Position numbers and translations under genes: made by a program. Below the pieces are notes generated by a model. It was given only the letters and a program-made list of their open reading frames with translations, made no database searches and was not told where the DNA came from. A stretch of 23,154 bases of DNA from Gemmatimonas phototrophica (lineage in GTDB: Bacteria; Gemmatimonadota; Gemmatimonadetes; Gemmatimonadales; Gemmatimonadaceae): contig CAMBRJ010000008.1 in the NCBI GenBank assembly GCA_945870175.1, positions 1 through 23,154 on the forward strand, given 5' to 3'. Of this stretch, positions 1 through 8,700 are shown piece by piece; position 1 is the first letter of the stretch, and each line of letters opens with the position of its first letter.

Positions 1-1241
1 CGTTGTGGGCGGTGGGTCGGCTTGGACATCTCGCCGTTGGTGCGCGTGCCGGTACGCTCGGGGCGCTGGCGCTGGCGTGTACCGGCGTGCTCGGCCTCAC
101 CACGGGCACGTGGGTGTTGCCCGACGGCCCACTGGTGCTCTGCGCCTCATTGGCGGCGCTGGTGCTGGCGCCGATGCTCTTCGATGAGCACAGCGTCGCG
201 CACGCGTCGCGGGGACGCTGGATGCTGGCGGGCGCCCTGCTTGGCGGCGCGATGCTCGCCAAATATCACGGCGCGTTGTTCGGCGCGGGGTTGCTGCTGT
301 ACCTGCTTACGACGGCGGCGGGACGACAGCAGCTGCGCACACCCGGCCCGTGGCTGGCCGCCGCCATCGCGCTCGCCTGCACCACGCCGGTACTCTGGTG
401 GAACGCCCAACATGACTGGGTCTCGTTCCGCTTCCAGGGCGCGCGCGCCGCCACGACCACGTCGTGGTCGATCGCGCCGTTTCTCGAAAACGTGGGCGGT
501 CAGGCGCTGTGGCTCCTGCCATGGATGGCCGTTCCCTTCGCGCTGGTGTTGAGTCGCGCAGTGGTTCGGCGCCAAACCGACCAGCGTGGCTGGTTCTTTG
601 CCTGCCTCGCCCTGCTGCCGATTGGTCTCTTCACTGTCGCCACGCTGGGTGGCGCACGCGGGTTACCGCACTGGCAGGCGCCGGGCTGGCTCTTTGTCGC
701 CCCGCTGGTGGGCCGTGCGCTCGATCAAGCGCTGGCCCGAGGGGCGAGCTGGCCACGTCGATGGATTCCGGCGGCGGCCGGCGCGTGGATCGTGTTGGTC
801 GGCATGCTCACGTCGCAGGTGGCCACCGGTTGGCTGGGTGGCCAGGTGGTGGCGCTGCGCGCGCCCGCGGACCCAACGCTCGATGCGCTCGACTGGCGTG
901 CGCTCCGCGACTCGTTGACGGCGCGCGACATCGACATCGCTGGTGGGGTGACGGCACGCAGTTGGATTCAGGCGGGCAAACTCGGCGTCGCGCTGGGCGC
1001 CACGACGCCGATCGTGTGCGCCTGCGATGATCCGCATCATCTGCCGTACCGCGAGGCGCCGGCCGGCTATCCGGCTATCGTCGTGGAGCACGCGCAGCCC
1101 TGGAAGCGCGGTTGGCGGCCGGCGTCGGTGGCGCTCTCCGACCGCCTAGGCCCGCTCGACTCGCTCGGCGCGATCACCCTCGCACGGGCCGGACAGCCGG
1201 CGGTCACCGTGGTGGTGTACCGCCGTGGCCGTTCGGGGTGA
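1..1241 (+). CDS. GT39-type membrane glycosyltransferase, 5'-truncated
   Basis: The frame is open from the left edge, so the N-terminus, including the acidic first-loop motif typical of these enzymes, lies outside the window. The visible 412 residues hold several hydrophobic helices. Landmarks are LPDGPL near residue 40, an AKYHG stretch near residue 86, and WWNAQHDWVSFRFQ near residues 129-142. These match the dolichyl-phosphate-mannose-protein mannosyltransferase-like (PMT_2/ArnT, GT39) superfamily, which transfers sugars from polyprenyl-phosphate carriers to lipids or proteins on the outer face of the inner membrane. The C-terminal ~120 residues are a mostly soluble extracytoplasmic tail. 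The donor and acceptor cannot be told from sequence. It converges with the phytase-like gene, 22 bases away. The family call is firm; the substrate is unknown. Confidence 0.85.
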   Translation, partial: LWAVGRLGHLAVGARAGTLGALALACTGVLGLTTGTWVLPDGPLVLCASLAALVLAPMLFDEHSVAHASRGRWMLAGALLGGAMLAKYHGALFGAGLLLYLLTTAAGRQQLRTPGPWLAAAIALACTTPVLWWNAQHDWVSFRFQGARAATTTSWSIAPFLENVGGQALWLLPWMAVPFALVLSRAVVRRQTDQRGWFFACLALLPIGLFTVATLGGARGLPHWQAPGWLFVAPLVGRALDQALARGASWPRRWIPAAAGAWIVLVGMLTSQVATGWLGGQVVALRAPADPTLDALDWRALRDSLTARDIDIAGGVTARSWIQAGKLGVALGATTPIVCACDDPHHLPYREAPAGYPAIVVEHAQPWKRGWRPASVALSDRLGPLDSLGAITLARAGQPAVTVVVYRRGRSG

Positions 1242-1263
1242 CCGGCCACGGCGGCCTCTCCGT

Positions 1264-2541
1264 TTACCGCAGGGGCGTGCTGAGCCGAATGAAGTACAGC
1301 ACCACGCGATCGCGGAGCTGGGTCGCCGGAAGAATCTTCGAGACGAAGTTGCTCGCCCCGCCGTCGTTGACGCCAAAGTCGTCGTCGTTGGAGACCACCA
1401 GCAGATCCTTCCCGATCAGCGTTACGCCTTCCAGCTTGTCGTGCGGATAGCCGCCGGGGAGCGTGAGCAGGTCGTACACCAGCGACTTTGACACGGGCGT
1501 GATGGCGCTCGATGCGCGCTCGGCTGGGGTCAACGCTTCGAGCACTTTACCGCCGAAGAGTTTACCGGTGCTCGCATTCGCCGCGTCGCCCACATCGGTG
1601 GCGTTGGCCAGATCAATCCGATACACCCGCTTCGAAACCGCCGCCGGCGAACCGCCCTGGAAGAGACCGTCGCGCTCGATCACCAGAAACGACGTCGCGG
1701 AAATTGCCGTGATCTCGCTCACGATATTGCCGACCGCATCGGCCACATACACGAACGTCTTCGTGGCTCCGGAGGCGATGTCGAACGTGATAATGCGGTA
1801 CGCGTTGCTGGCGCGGCCAATCGCGGTGGTGGGATTGTCGAGCGGCGATTGCATGGCGCCCACGAGCGTTCGGCCATCGGGGGTGATGGCCAGTCCTTCC
1901 ATGCCGCGATTGGGACGACGTAGAGCCAGCACGGCGGGGAGCCGCCGGCCGCCCGTGCCGCTGCCGAACGGGTTGATGCGCTCGAGCGTGCGGCCACTCG
2001 CGTCGAAGTGCACGATGTGCGGGCCGTACTCATCCGATACCCAGAAGCTGCCGTTGCTCTCCACGGCCAATCCTTCCGAATCCAAGCCATCGGGATCGGT
2101 GGGAATGGTTGCGCCACTCCCATCAATGCCGGATTCCCCTGTCGCGCCGACGCCTGCCGGATTGGGACGACCACTGATGTTCACGCCGGCCGCGTTCTTG
2201 AGTTCGATCGTCGAGATGCGGCGCAGCGAGTCACCACTCAACCGGAACTTGGCCATCACGGGCGTGAAGTTGGGGAGCGGGAACAGGAGACGGTTGGCTA
2301 CCGACGTCGTGGTGTTCGGACCACGGTCGGTCATGATCCAGAACACGGCGGGGTCCGTTGGATCCAAGGCGAGCGCCGAGCCGTATCCGCCGGCAATCGT
2401 TACGCCGCTGAGTGTGCCCCACGTCGTCGGCGCGGCATCGACGGCTTTGAGCGGGTAGGTGATGGCGGCGGCAGGGGCGGTGCTATCGTCGCTGCACGCG
2501 ACAACGCACAGGGCCAGGATCGAGAAGGGGAGCGTACGCAT
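1264..2541 (-). CDS. phytase/esterase-like lipoprotein (PF13449-type)
   Basis: A 425-residue exported protein. The ATG at 2541 gives a short basic N-terminus, a hydrophobic stretch and a lipobox (VVA before Cys16), so a lipid-anchored protein is expected. A GTG at 2568 in the same frame would add nine residues in front of the signal and is less likely. The mature part fits the 'esterase-like activity of phytase' family, a beta-propeller. Signature segments are DRGPN near residue 73, DPDGLDSEGLAV near residue 150 and FWVSDEYGPHIVHFD shortly after, then NRGMEGLAITPDG, with acidic residues typical of calcium binding. The family is annotated for phosphate-ester hydrolysis, but few members have been tested, so the substrate is uncertain. 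It may have its own promoter upstream (2571-2600). Confidence 0.82.
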   Translation of the reverse strand: MRTLPFSILALCVVACSDDSTAPAAAITYPLKAVDAAPTTWGTLSGVTIAGGYGSALALDPTDPAVFWIMTDRGPNTTTSVANRLLFPLPNFTPVMAKFRLSGDSLRRISTIELKNAAGVNISGRPNPAGVGATGESGIDGSGATIPTDPDGLDSEGLAVESNGSFWVSDEYGPHIVHFDASGRTLERINPFGSGTGGRRLPAVLALRRPNRGMEGLAITPDGRTLVGAMQSPLDNPTTAIGRASNAYRIITFDIASGATKTFVYVADAVGNIVSEITAISATSFLVIERDGLFQGGSPAAVSKRVYRIDLANATDVGDAANASTGKLFGGKVLEALTPAERASSAITPVSKSLVYDLLTLPGGYPHDKLEGVTLIGKDLLVVSNDDDFGVNDGGASNFVSKILPATQLRDRVVLYFIRLSTPLR

Positions 2542-2570
2542 GTTGGTGTGGATGAAGGGTGTCCACACAA

Positions 2571-2600
2571 TTCATCCCGCGCACGTCACGCCTATGTCAA
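2571..2600 (-). promoter_or_regulatory. possible sigma-70-type promoter of the phytase-like gene
   Basis: On the minus strand a perfect TTGACA lies at 2595-2600 and is followed 18 bases later by GATGAA (2571-2576), a weak -10 match. Transcription would begin near 2563, which leaves a ~20-base leader before the ATG at 2541 and supports that start over the GTG at 2568. The rest of the 2542-2713 gap shows nothing else that I can support. Confidence 0.3.
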
Positions 2601-2713
2601 CGCGTGGTGATGACTCGGTCACGACTCTGCCGATCGACGCGTAGGGCGATCGAGATCGGAGTAGGTCGCCGACGGGCGTCGCGCTGCCATCACGTACGGC
2701 TCCCGATACTCCG

Positions 2714-3073
2714 CTATCGGCCGACCTGGCCTCCTCGTAGCGCCGCCACGCACAGGAACAGGTTGATCACGAGGAGTACCGCGGCCGGGATGGCCTCGAT
2801 CCACGGGTCGCGCACGCGTACGCGGGTGAGCACGCCGAGCGCCATCAGTAGCGCCAGGCCGCCGGCGGAGGGAAACACCAGCATCGGGATGAAGAGGCTG
2901 GCCAGCAGCCCGAGCGCACCGAGCACCTCCAGCAAGCCGACCAGACGCCGGAACCGTGACAGGTCGTAGCGGGCGAACTCCTCGACCATGGCGCCCATGA
3001 ACAAGCAGCTCACGCCGTAGCCCAAAAAGAGCGTGACGGACAGCACAAAGGAAATTCGAACCGCGAGCGTCAT
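2714..3073 (-). CDS. DoxX-like small membrane protein
   Basis: A 119-residue protein with four predicted hydrophobic segments: about residues 4-28, 44-66, 70-84 and 95-113. The pattern, with a conserved short loop (RYDLSRFRRLVGLLEVLGAL) joining helix 1 to helix 2, is that of the DoxX-like family (PF13564). Family members are small four-helix inner-membrane proteins of largely unknown function, some linked to redox stress. The ATG at 3073 is preceded by a CGGA sequence that can act as a weak ribosome site. The gene is divergent from a second DoxX-like gene at 3137, and the two share a 63-base intergenic region. The family is reasonably sure; the role is not known. Confidence 0.75.
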   Translation of the reverse strand: MTLAVRISFVLSVTLFLGYGVSCLFMGAMVEEFARYDLSRFRRLVGLLEVLGALGLLASLFIPMLVFPSAGGLALLMALGVLTRVRVRDPWIEAIPAAVLLVINLFLCVAALRGGQVGR

Positions 3074-3136
3074 AAATCCGTTGTTAATTGAAGAGCGAGC
3101 TGGCGCATGATCTACACATATCCAACGGAGCCATAA

Positions 3137-3508
3137 ATGACGTCATCGCCGATCCTCGCGATTCTGCAGCTGGTGGTGGGACTTGGACTGCTGAACGTCT
3201 GGATGATCCGCCGTGGTGGTCCCACCAGCTACCGCGGCGGCCATGCGCAAACACTGCGCGGCGAGTTCACGGCGTACGGCCTGCCGATCTGGATGTTTTA
3301 TCTGGTGGGGGGACTCAAAGTCGTTGCCGGTCTCGCGTTGATCGTGGGAATCTGGATGCCGACCATCGTGCGTCCCGCCGCGCTGCTGGTAGCGGTACTG
3401 ATGGTGGGCGCGATCGCGATGCACCTGAAGGTGAAAGACCCCGTGCGGCGCTCGCTGCCTGCCCTTGCGGTCCTCGCCATGTGCACTTGGATCGCGAAGC
3501 AGAGTTAA
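3137..3508 (+). CDS. DoxX-like small membrane protein (divergent second copy)
   Basis: A 123-residue integral membrane protein with four hydrophobic segments: about residues 5-22, 50-70, 76-95 and 106-119. The loop holding RGEFTAYGLPIWMFYLVGGL, followed by a 'KVVAGLALIVGIW' helix, is typical of DoxX-like proteins (PF13564). GGAG at 3127-3130, six bases before the ATG, sets the start. It resembles the protein at 2714-3073 in length, helix order and the basic-acidic segment before helix 4 (RVRDPW versus KVKDPV), but the two are clearly diverged. The two genes face away from each other across a shared control region. The function is not known. Confidence 0.78.
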   Translation: MTSSPILAILQLVVGLGLLNVWMIRRGGPTSYRGGHAQTLRGEFTAYGLPIWMFYLVGGLKVVAGLALIVGIWMPTIVRPAALLVAVLMVGAIAMHLKVKDPVRRSLPALAVLAMCTWIAKQS

Positions 3509-3628
3509 CCAACGCTGCGTGTGAACGTTCGCAACCACGGACTTCGTTCCTCTGGCCGATGTTCGACTTCTTCGATCGGTTTCCGAAGCGGTAGGCCTAC
3601 GGAGTCTGGCAGCGCACGTCGGTTGGCG

Positions 3629-4270
3629 TCATCGTGCGCGCTCCATCATCGTGCTCGTGGGAAAGGCCAACTGCGTTGAGTACGCCGCGATGTCGATCGG
3701 CCACTCGGCGATGAGCTCGCGAAACCGCGCCTCGTCACCGCGATACAACGCGCGGATGACTTCTTCGAATTGCGTCAGATCGCCGGCCATCGCGTGCATG
3801 AAGCGGTAGGCCACATCGCGTGCGGCTTTGGTACGATCCTCGTCGGTATGTGTACGCCGCGCCGCGTCGACGAGTTTGCGGAGCGCGACGGACGCACCCC
3901 CCGGCTGCGTCGCCAGCCACTCCCAATGTCTCGGCAACAACGTGATCTCGCGCGCGACCACCCCGAGCTTCGGACGCCCGCGCGGGCGCGGCACCGGGTC
4001 GACGCTGTCGCCGCTCGTCGCATCGTTCGTCTGAACAAGCGCGGCCTGGCTCATGCGCAGCATCACATCCACATGCGCCAGCATCGCGCGCTCGTCGCCC
4101 CGCATCTCAAAATCGATGACGCGTCCGGTCGCATCGTCGAAGACCAGTACGGCCCCATGATGCGGCTCGGCGTCTTTCACGGCGCGCCAGACCACGCGCG
4201 CCACGTCGCGCAACGCGCCGGCGGCGAGCAATTCGTGTCCGCAAAAGGCGGTGACTGTCGCCGTACTCAC
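3629..4270 (-). CDS. DUF2239 family protein
   Basis: A 213-residue soluble protein. It starts at a GTG at 4270 that overlaps the stop codon of the upstream GIY-YIG gene in a GTGA arrangement, so translation is probably coupled. The N-terminal part (STATVTAFCGHELLAAGAL, then GAVLVFDDATGRVIDFEMRG) and the central RPRGRPKLGVVAREITLLPR segment match the DUF2239 family as I know it. Residues ~110-150 form a basic GRPKLG/REITLLPRHWEWL segment, and the C-terminal half is helical (YRFMHAMAGDLTQFEEVIRALY). There is no signal peptide and no known catalytic motif. The RPRGRPK stretch resembles a minor-groove DNA-binding hook, but that is only a suggestion. The family is fairly sure; no function is established. 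Confidence 0.8.
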   Translation of the reverse strand: MSTATVTAFCGHELLAAGALRDVARVVWRAVKDAEPHHGAVLVFDDATGRVIDFEMRGDERAMLAHVDVMLRMSQAALVQTNDATSGDSVDPVPRPRGRPKLGVVAREITLLPRHWEWLATQPGGASVALRKLVDAARRTHTDEDRTKAARDVAYRFMHAMAGDLTQFEEVIRALYRGDEARFRELIAEWPIDIAAYSTQLAFPTSTMMERAR

Positions 4271-4635
4271 GTGCGCCCCGATGTCTTGGTCGTGCTGTAG
4301 CTGCCCTCGCCATTCGGCTGCAGCCGTTCCCGCCACATCGACTCCAACAGCACCAGGTCGTTGGTGGGATCGAAATCGGGCGTGTCGTCCGGCCACGCGA
4401 GCGTGTCGAGCACCTCGAACGCGAAGGCGTCGGGGCCACTCGCGTTCCAGTCCTGCTGCAGCCCGCGATTGGGGTGTCCGCCAAAGCGCAGCGAGGACCG
4501 TTCACGGTTGAGAATGGATGGCAGGTCGGTGGAGCGCCCGATCAGCGTGTCGCCCGTCTGGAGGTTACGCACGCAGTACACGCCCATGGGGCGGCGCGAT
4601 TCCTTGTAGGCGCGGGCGAGTGCTTTGCGGTCCAT
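4267..4635 (-). CDS. GIY-YIG nuclease family protein
   Basis: A 122-residue protein. I chose the ATG at 4635 because it gives the usual MDRKALARAYKESRRPMGVY start of this small family and lies just downstream of a strong promoter. The GIY element is GVY (residues 18-20) and the YIG element is LIG in TLIGRSTDL (~residues 31-39). An Arg in GRST and a Glu in VLLESMWRERL near the C-terminus could be the catalytic Arg and Glu of the fold. The segment RFGGHPNRGLQQDWNASG, followed by AFAFEVLDTL, is characteristic of this single-domain subgroup. GIY-YIG domains cut DNA in homing endonucleases and repair enzymes; for this stand-alone group the target is unknown. Its stop overlaps the DUF2239 start by four bases. 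Confidence 0.8.
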   Translation of the reverse strand: MDRKALARAYKESRRPMGVYCVRNLQTGDTLIGRSTDLPSILNRERSSLRFGGHPNRGLQQDWNASGPDAFAFEVLDTLAWPDDTPDFDPTNDLVLLESMWRERLQPNGEGSYSTTKTSGRT

Positions 4636-4663
4636 GTGCAGTCCGGGTTGGGTTGAGATCCCA

Positions 4664-4692
4664 ATTATATCCGGATAAAACTGCACGGTCAA
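4664..4692 (-). promoter_or_regulatory. near-consensus sigma-70 promoter of the GIY-YIG/DUF2239 operon
   Basis: Read on the minus strand, TTGACC (4687-4692) is followed after exactly 17 bases by TATAAT (4664-4669). This is the best promoter match in the window. Transcription would start near 4657, about 22 bases before the ATG at 4635. One palindromic operator-like site overlaps the -10 box and spacer, and a second lies just upstream of the -35 box, which suggests a strong but repressed promoter. Confidence 0.7.
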
Positions 4693-4704
4693 TATATCCG
4701 GGTA
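4668..4704. promoter_or_regulatory. pair of palindromic operator-like sites (TATCCGGATA type)
   Basis: TATCCGGATA at 4668-4677 is a perfect 10-base palindrome, and TATCCGGGTA at 4695-4704 is the same site with one change. Both have an AT-rich flank (TATATCC... ...TAAA), and they lie 27 bases apart start to start. The first overlaps the -10 box of the minus-strand promoter and the second abuts its -35 box, as expected for repressor sites. No regulator gene is in the window, so the binding protein is unknown. The sites could also affect the divergent gene at 4749. Confidence 0.55.
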
Positions 4705-4748
4705 AATCTCACATCTTGAAGGCGCGGTCACCGCGGCATCTTTCCTCG

Positions 4749-5690
4749 ATGGACAACACCCCCTACGCCCTGACCGAGCTCACGGTCGTGCTTGGCACAC
4801 CAACGCATCTGGCCGCGCCGTTCACTGAGTTTCAGCAACGCGCCGGCGAGGGAGCGAACGTGACCGAGCATGCGTGGGCGCTGCACGAATACGCGGCACT
4901 CGATGCGCTCACGCACCGCGACGGCTCGATCAAGACGCACACCATTCTTGAGACGATGCTCTCCAGCGTACTCGGCGCCGACGTCATCGTGCTTGACGTG
5001 GACCGCCGCTGGGTGCGCGCGGAAGACGGGCACTTGTACACTGCGCTGTCGATCTGTTCGGAAGACATCCGCTCCCGCGCCGATGTGGGATCGCTGTCGG
5101 GCCCGCGCTTTCTCGAGGCGCTGAATGCCGCGGCCGCCACGATTGCGCAGCTCGACGGACGCGAGTGGATCCGGTGGAGCAGTCGGGCGTGGGAGGATGC
5201 GCTGTTGCCGGAACACGTAGAGCGCAGCGCGACACTGGTGCGGCAGATCGCCGACGCCGTGGTGGGCAGCGCGTCGGCCACGGAGAATATCGTCACCGAT
5301 CTGGAGATCGATCTGGCCGGCGAACTGGTACAGGCGATCGGGGCTGGTCGTGACGCGGCCACAGACGAAGGCGGCCCGATTGCGCAGGAGCTGCGCGCCC
5401 TCCGATTCGCGGATCCGTTGCGCACCGAGTGGGCCAGCGTGACCGCCGACGCCCTGTACCTCGGCGCGCTCGACCTCTCCCTCATGCGTCATCGCCTCGC
5501 CGGCGAAAACGCCGCGGGGCTGGCATTTCTGTACCTTGGTAAACAGCGCGCTGATCGGCTCAAGCAGAGCGGTGAGATCACACCGCGCTTTCGTCGGGAG
5601 ATCGTGGCCAAGACCTTCATGACGAGCTATGCGTTGGAGCGTTTGGCCCCCCAGCTGTCGCGGGAGCTGTTCGCGTTCATGTGCGGCTGA
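4749..5690 (+). CDS. hypothetical cytoplasmic protein
   Basis: I do not recognise this 313-residue protein. It has no signal peptide and no membrane helix and is acidic and mainly helical. The N-terminal half alternates short strands and helices (VLGADVIVLDVDRRWVRAED near residues 76-95). The C-terminal half contains a helical run ending in RFRREIVAKTFMTSYALERL. The ATG at 4749 was chosen because upstream in-frame sequence runs back through the divergent promoter and the opposite-strand gene. No clear Shine-Dalgarno sequence is present. The gene is divergent from the GIY-YIG/DUF2239 pair and shares its 113-base control region, so co-regulation is possible. Codon use looks like that of its neighbours. 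It is very likely a real gene; its function is unknown. Confidence 0.7.
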   Translation: MDNTPYALTELTVVLGTPTHLAAPFTEFQQRAGEGANVTEHAWALHEYAALDALTHRDGSIKTHTILETMLSSVLGADVIVLDVDRRWVRAEDGHLYTALSICSEDIRSRADVGSLSGPRFLEALNAAAATIAQLDGREWIRWSSRAWEDALLPEHVERSATLVRQIADAVVGSASATENIVTDLEIDLAGELVQAIGAGRDAATDEGGPIAQELRALRFADPLRTEWASVTADALYLGALDLSLMRHRLAGENAAGLAFLYLGKQRADRLKQSGEITPRFRREIVAKTFMTSYALERLAPQLSRELFAFMCG

Positions 5691-5785
5691 CGATCGGGAT
5701 GCTGGTGAGCCGTTCCCCGGACCCGTACGTTTTGCGCATCGACGCTGCCGCTGCGCGGCCGTATGTCCCCCAGACGCGATCCACC

Positions 5786-8700
5786 ATGACCCGATCCCTC
5801 TCGACGACGCCGAAGACCTGCGTCGCCTTCCCTATGGCCTTCGCTATGGCCTTCGCCACGGCACTCGTTGTCTCGTCGGCCGCCGTGCTGAACGCGCAGA
5901 CGGCGACGGACACACGCCTCCTCCGCGAACCCACGCTCAGTGCCACGCAGGTTGCGTTCACCCATGGCGCCGACGTGTGGGTGGTGTCGCGCGAGGGGGG
6001 CGAGGCGCGCCGACTCACCAGTACGCCGGCCGTGGAGCGCGATCCGCAGTTCTCTCCCGATGGTCAGTGGATTGCGTTCACGTCCACGCGCTCAGGCGGA
6101 CCCGCCGTCTGGATTGTGCCAACGGCCGGCGGCGACGCCAAGCGCCTCACCTGGAGCCCATCGGGTGAAGAAACGCGCGGCTGGACGCCAGACGGTAAGT
6201 CGGTGCTTTTCGCTTCGGGTCGCGTGTCCGCGCCCACCGACTACACCAAGTTGTTCACCATTCCCGTGGCGGGCGGACCGGCGACACAGCTACCGGCCTA
6301 CATGGGATTCCGCGGCAGCTTCGCGCCCGATGGACAGCGTATCGTGGTCGATCGTGTCGATCGCTGGGACGTGGAGTTCCGCAGCTATCGCGGTGGACAG
6401 AACACGCCGCTCACGATCACCACGATCGCCGATGGCACCGAACTGCGTCTGCCGAATTCGCTCACGATGGACATCGATCCGGTGTGGATTGGCGAGACTA
6501 TCTACTTCCTCTCCGATCGCGACTGGGCCACGAACGTGTGGTCGTACGACACGCGCACGAAGGCGCTCAAGCAGCTCACGACGTTTCGCAATGCCGACGT
6601 GAAGTCGCTCGATGGCGTCGGTCGCGCTGCCACGTCCATGCTGGTGTTCGAGCAGGATGGTTATCTGTGGACGCTTGACCCGACCAAGGGCGAGCCGAAG
6701 CGCCTCTCCATCAGTGTGCGCGGTGACTTCCCATGGGCCATGCCGCGCTACGCCGACGTCACGCGATCGGTGCAGTCGGCAGCGCTCGGTCCGAACGGCA
6801 AGCGCGCATTGATGGAAGCGCGCGGCGAGATCTTCACGGTGCCCGTGGAGAAAGGTGACGCGCGCAATCTCACGCGGTCGTCTGGTGCCGCCGATCGTGC
6901 GCCGGTGTGGTCGCCGGATGGACGTCGCGTGGCGTGGTTCAGCGATGAGGGGCCGGGCTATCGTCTGCTGGTCGGCGATGCCGACGGACTCGCGCCGCCG
7001 CGTGTGATCGCGATCGGTGACGTGAAGATGGCGTGGAATCCTGCGTGGTCGCCCGACGGCAGTCGCATCGCGTTTACCGACGACAAGGTGCGGCTGCGGG
7101 TGATCGAGCTGGCTACCGCCACATTGAGTGTGGTCGACACCGCCGGCGCGGCCAACGATCGTGGCGCGATGGCGCCGGCCTGGTCTCCCGATTCGAAGTG
7201 GTTGGCGTACGCGAAGTCGTTCCCGAATCAGTTCCGTCGCGTGGTGGTGTATTCGTTCACCACGAAACAGAAGCGCACGATCACCGACGCCCTCGCCAGC
7301 GCGGGCTCGCCGGTGTGGGATCGCAACGGCAAGTGGTTGTACTTTCTGGCCAGCACCGACCTCGGCGTGCAAAGCGGCTGGGCCGACGTGGGCAGTCAGA
7401 CGCGCACCAGCACCAGTGCGGTGTATGTCGCATTGCTGCGCGCTGACGAGGCAAGCCCCTTCACGCCGGAAAGTGATGAGGAGGTGGCCGCCCGCGCCGC
7501 CGGCACGTCGCCAACGGGCACGACCCTTCCCCCTGACTCCGTCCGAGCCGCGTCGCGTGATTCGGCCGCGGCGCGTCCTCCCGCGAACGCCGCGCCGCGC
7601 GTGCCGGCGACCACCATCGATTTCGATCGTCTCGATCGTCGCACACTCGCGCTGTCGCTGCCCACGCGTGACTACGCGTATCTGGTGCCGGGGCCGGCCG
7701 GTGTGCTGTTCATCGGCGAACGCATCGCCAATCAGCCCGGCACCGCGTTGCACAAGTGGGACATGGCCAAGCGCCGCGCTGAGCTGTTCGCGACGGGTGT
7801 GAGTACCGTATCCACGTCGGCTGACGGCCGGAAGCTGCTGTGGCGCGCGGGGACCGCGTGGGCGGTGGTGGGTGCCGAGGCGCCACCGAAGGCGGGCGAT
7901 GGGGCGCTGCGCGTGTCGTTGGGCATGTCACTCGAGCCCGAGCGGGAATGGGCGCAGATCTTCGATGAAGCGTGGCGTATCGAGCGCGACTTCTTCTACG
8001 ACCCCAATCATCACGGGGCCGATTGGAACGCGGTGCGCGCGCGCTACCTGCCGCTGGTGCCGTTCATCAAGCATCGCGACGATCTCACGTACGTGATCGA
8101 TCAGGTCGGCGGCGAGCTCGCGGTTGGTCACTCGTTCGTGGGCGGTGGTGACTATCCCGCCACCGATAGTTCGCGCATCGGCGCACTGGGGGCCGATCTG
8201 GTGGCCGACGGCGATCGCTGGCGCATCGCGCGGATCTATACCAGCGAGAGCTGGAATCCCGGTCTCCGGGCGCCGCTCGATGCGCCCGGTGTGAAGGCGC
8301 GGGTGGGCGACTATCTCCTCGAGGTGAACGGCGTGGCTGTGACCACGCGTGACGAGCCGTGGAAGGCGCTCGACGGCACCGCTGATCGTCAGACGGTGCT
8401 GCGGTTGGCCGAACGCGCCAGCGGTGCAGAATCGTGGACCGCCACGGTGGTGCCGGTGCGCAGTGAAGGACAATTGCGGCAGCGCACGTGGGTAGAAGAC
8501 AATCGTCGCCGCGTTGATTCGTTGTCGAAGGGCACGCTCGCCTATGCGTGGATTCCCAACACGGGTGGTCCGGCGGTCACGGCCTTCGATCGCTACTACT
8601 ACGCGCAGCAAGACCGCAAAGGCGCGGTGATCGATGAGCGCTTCAACGGTGGTGGACTGCTCGACGACTACATGGTTGGCGCGATGGCGCGAAAGCCGAT

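Noticed and set aside
3509..3628. Terminator between the second DoxX-like gene and the DUF2239 gene
   Set aside because: Only short, imperfect CTTCG/CGAAG pairings are seen, with no T run, so it is not supported as a terminator.
4518..4748. N-terminal extension of the hypothetical protein at 4749
   Set aside because: The extension would cross the divergent promoter and operators and the opposite-strand GIY-YIG gene, and its residues look non-coding.
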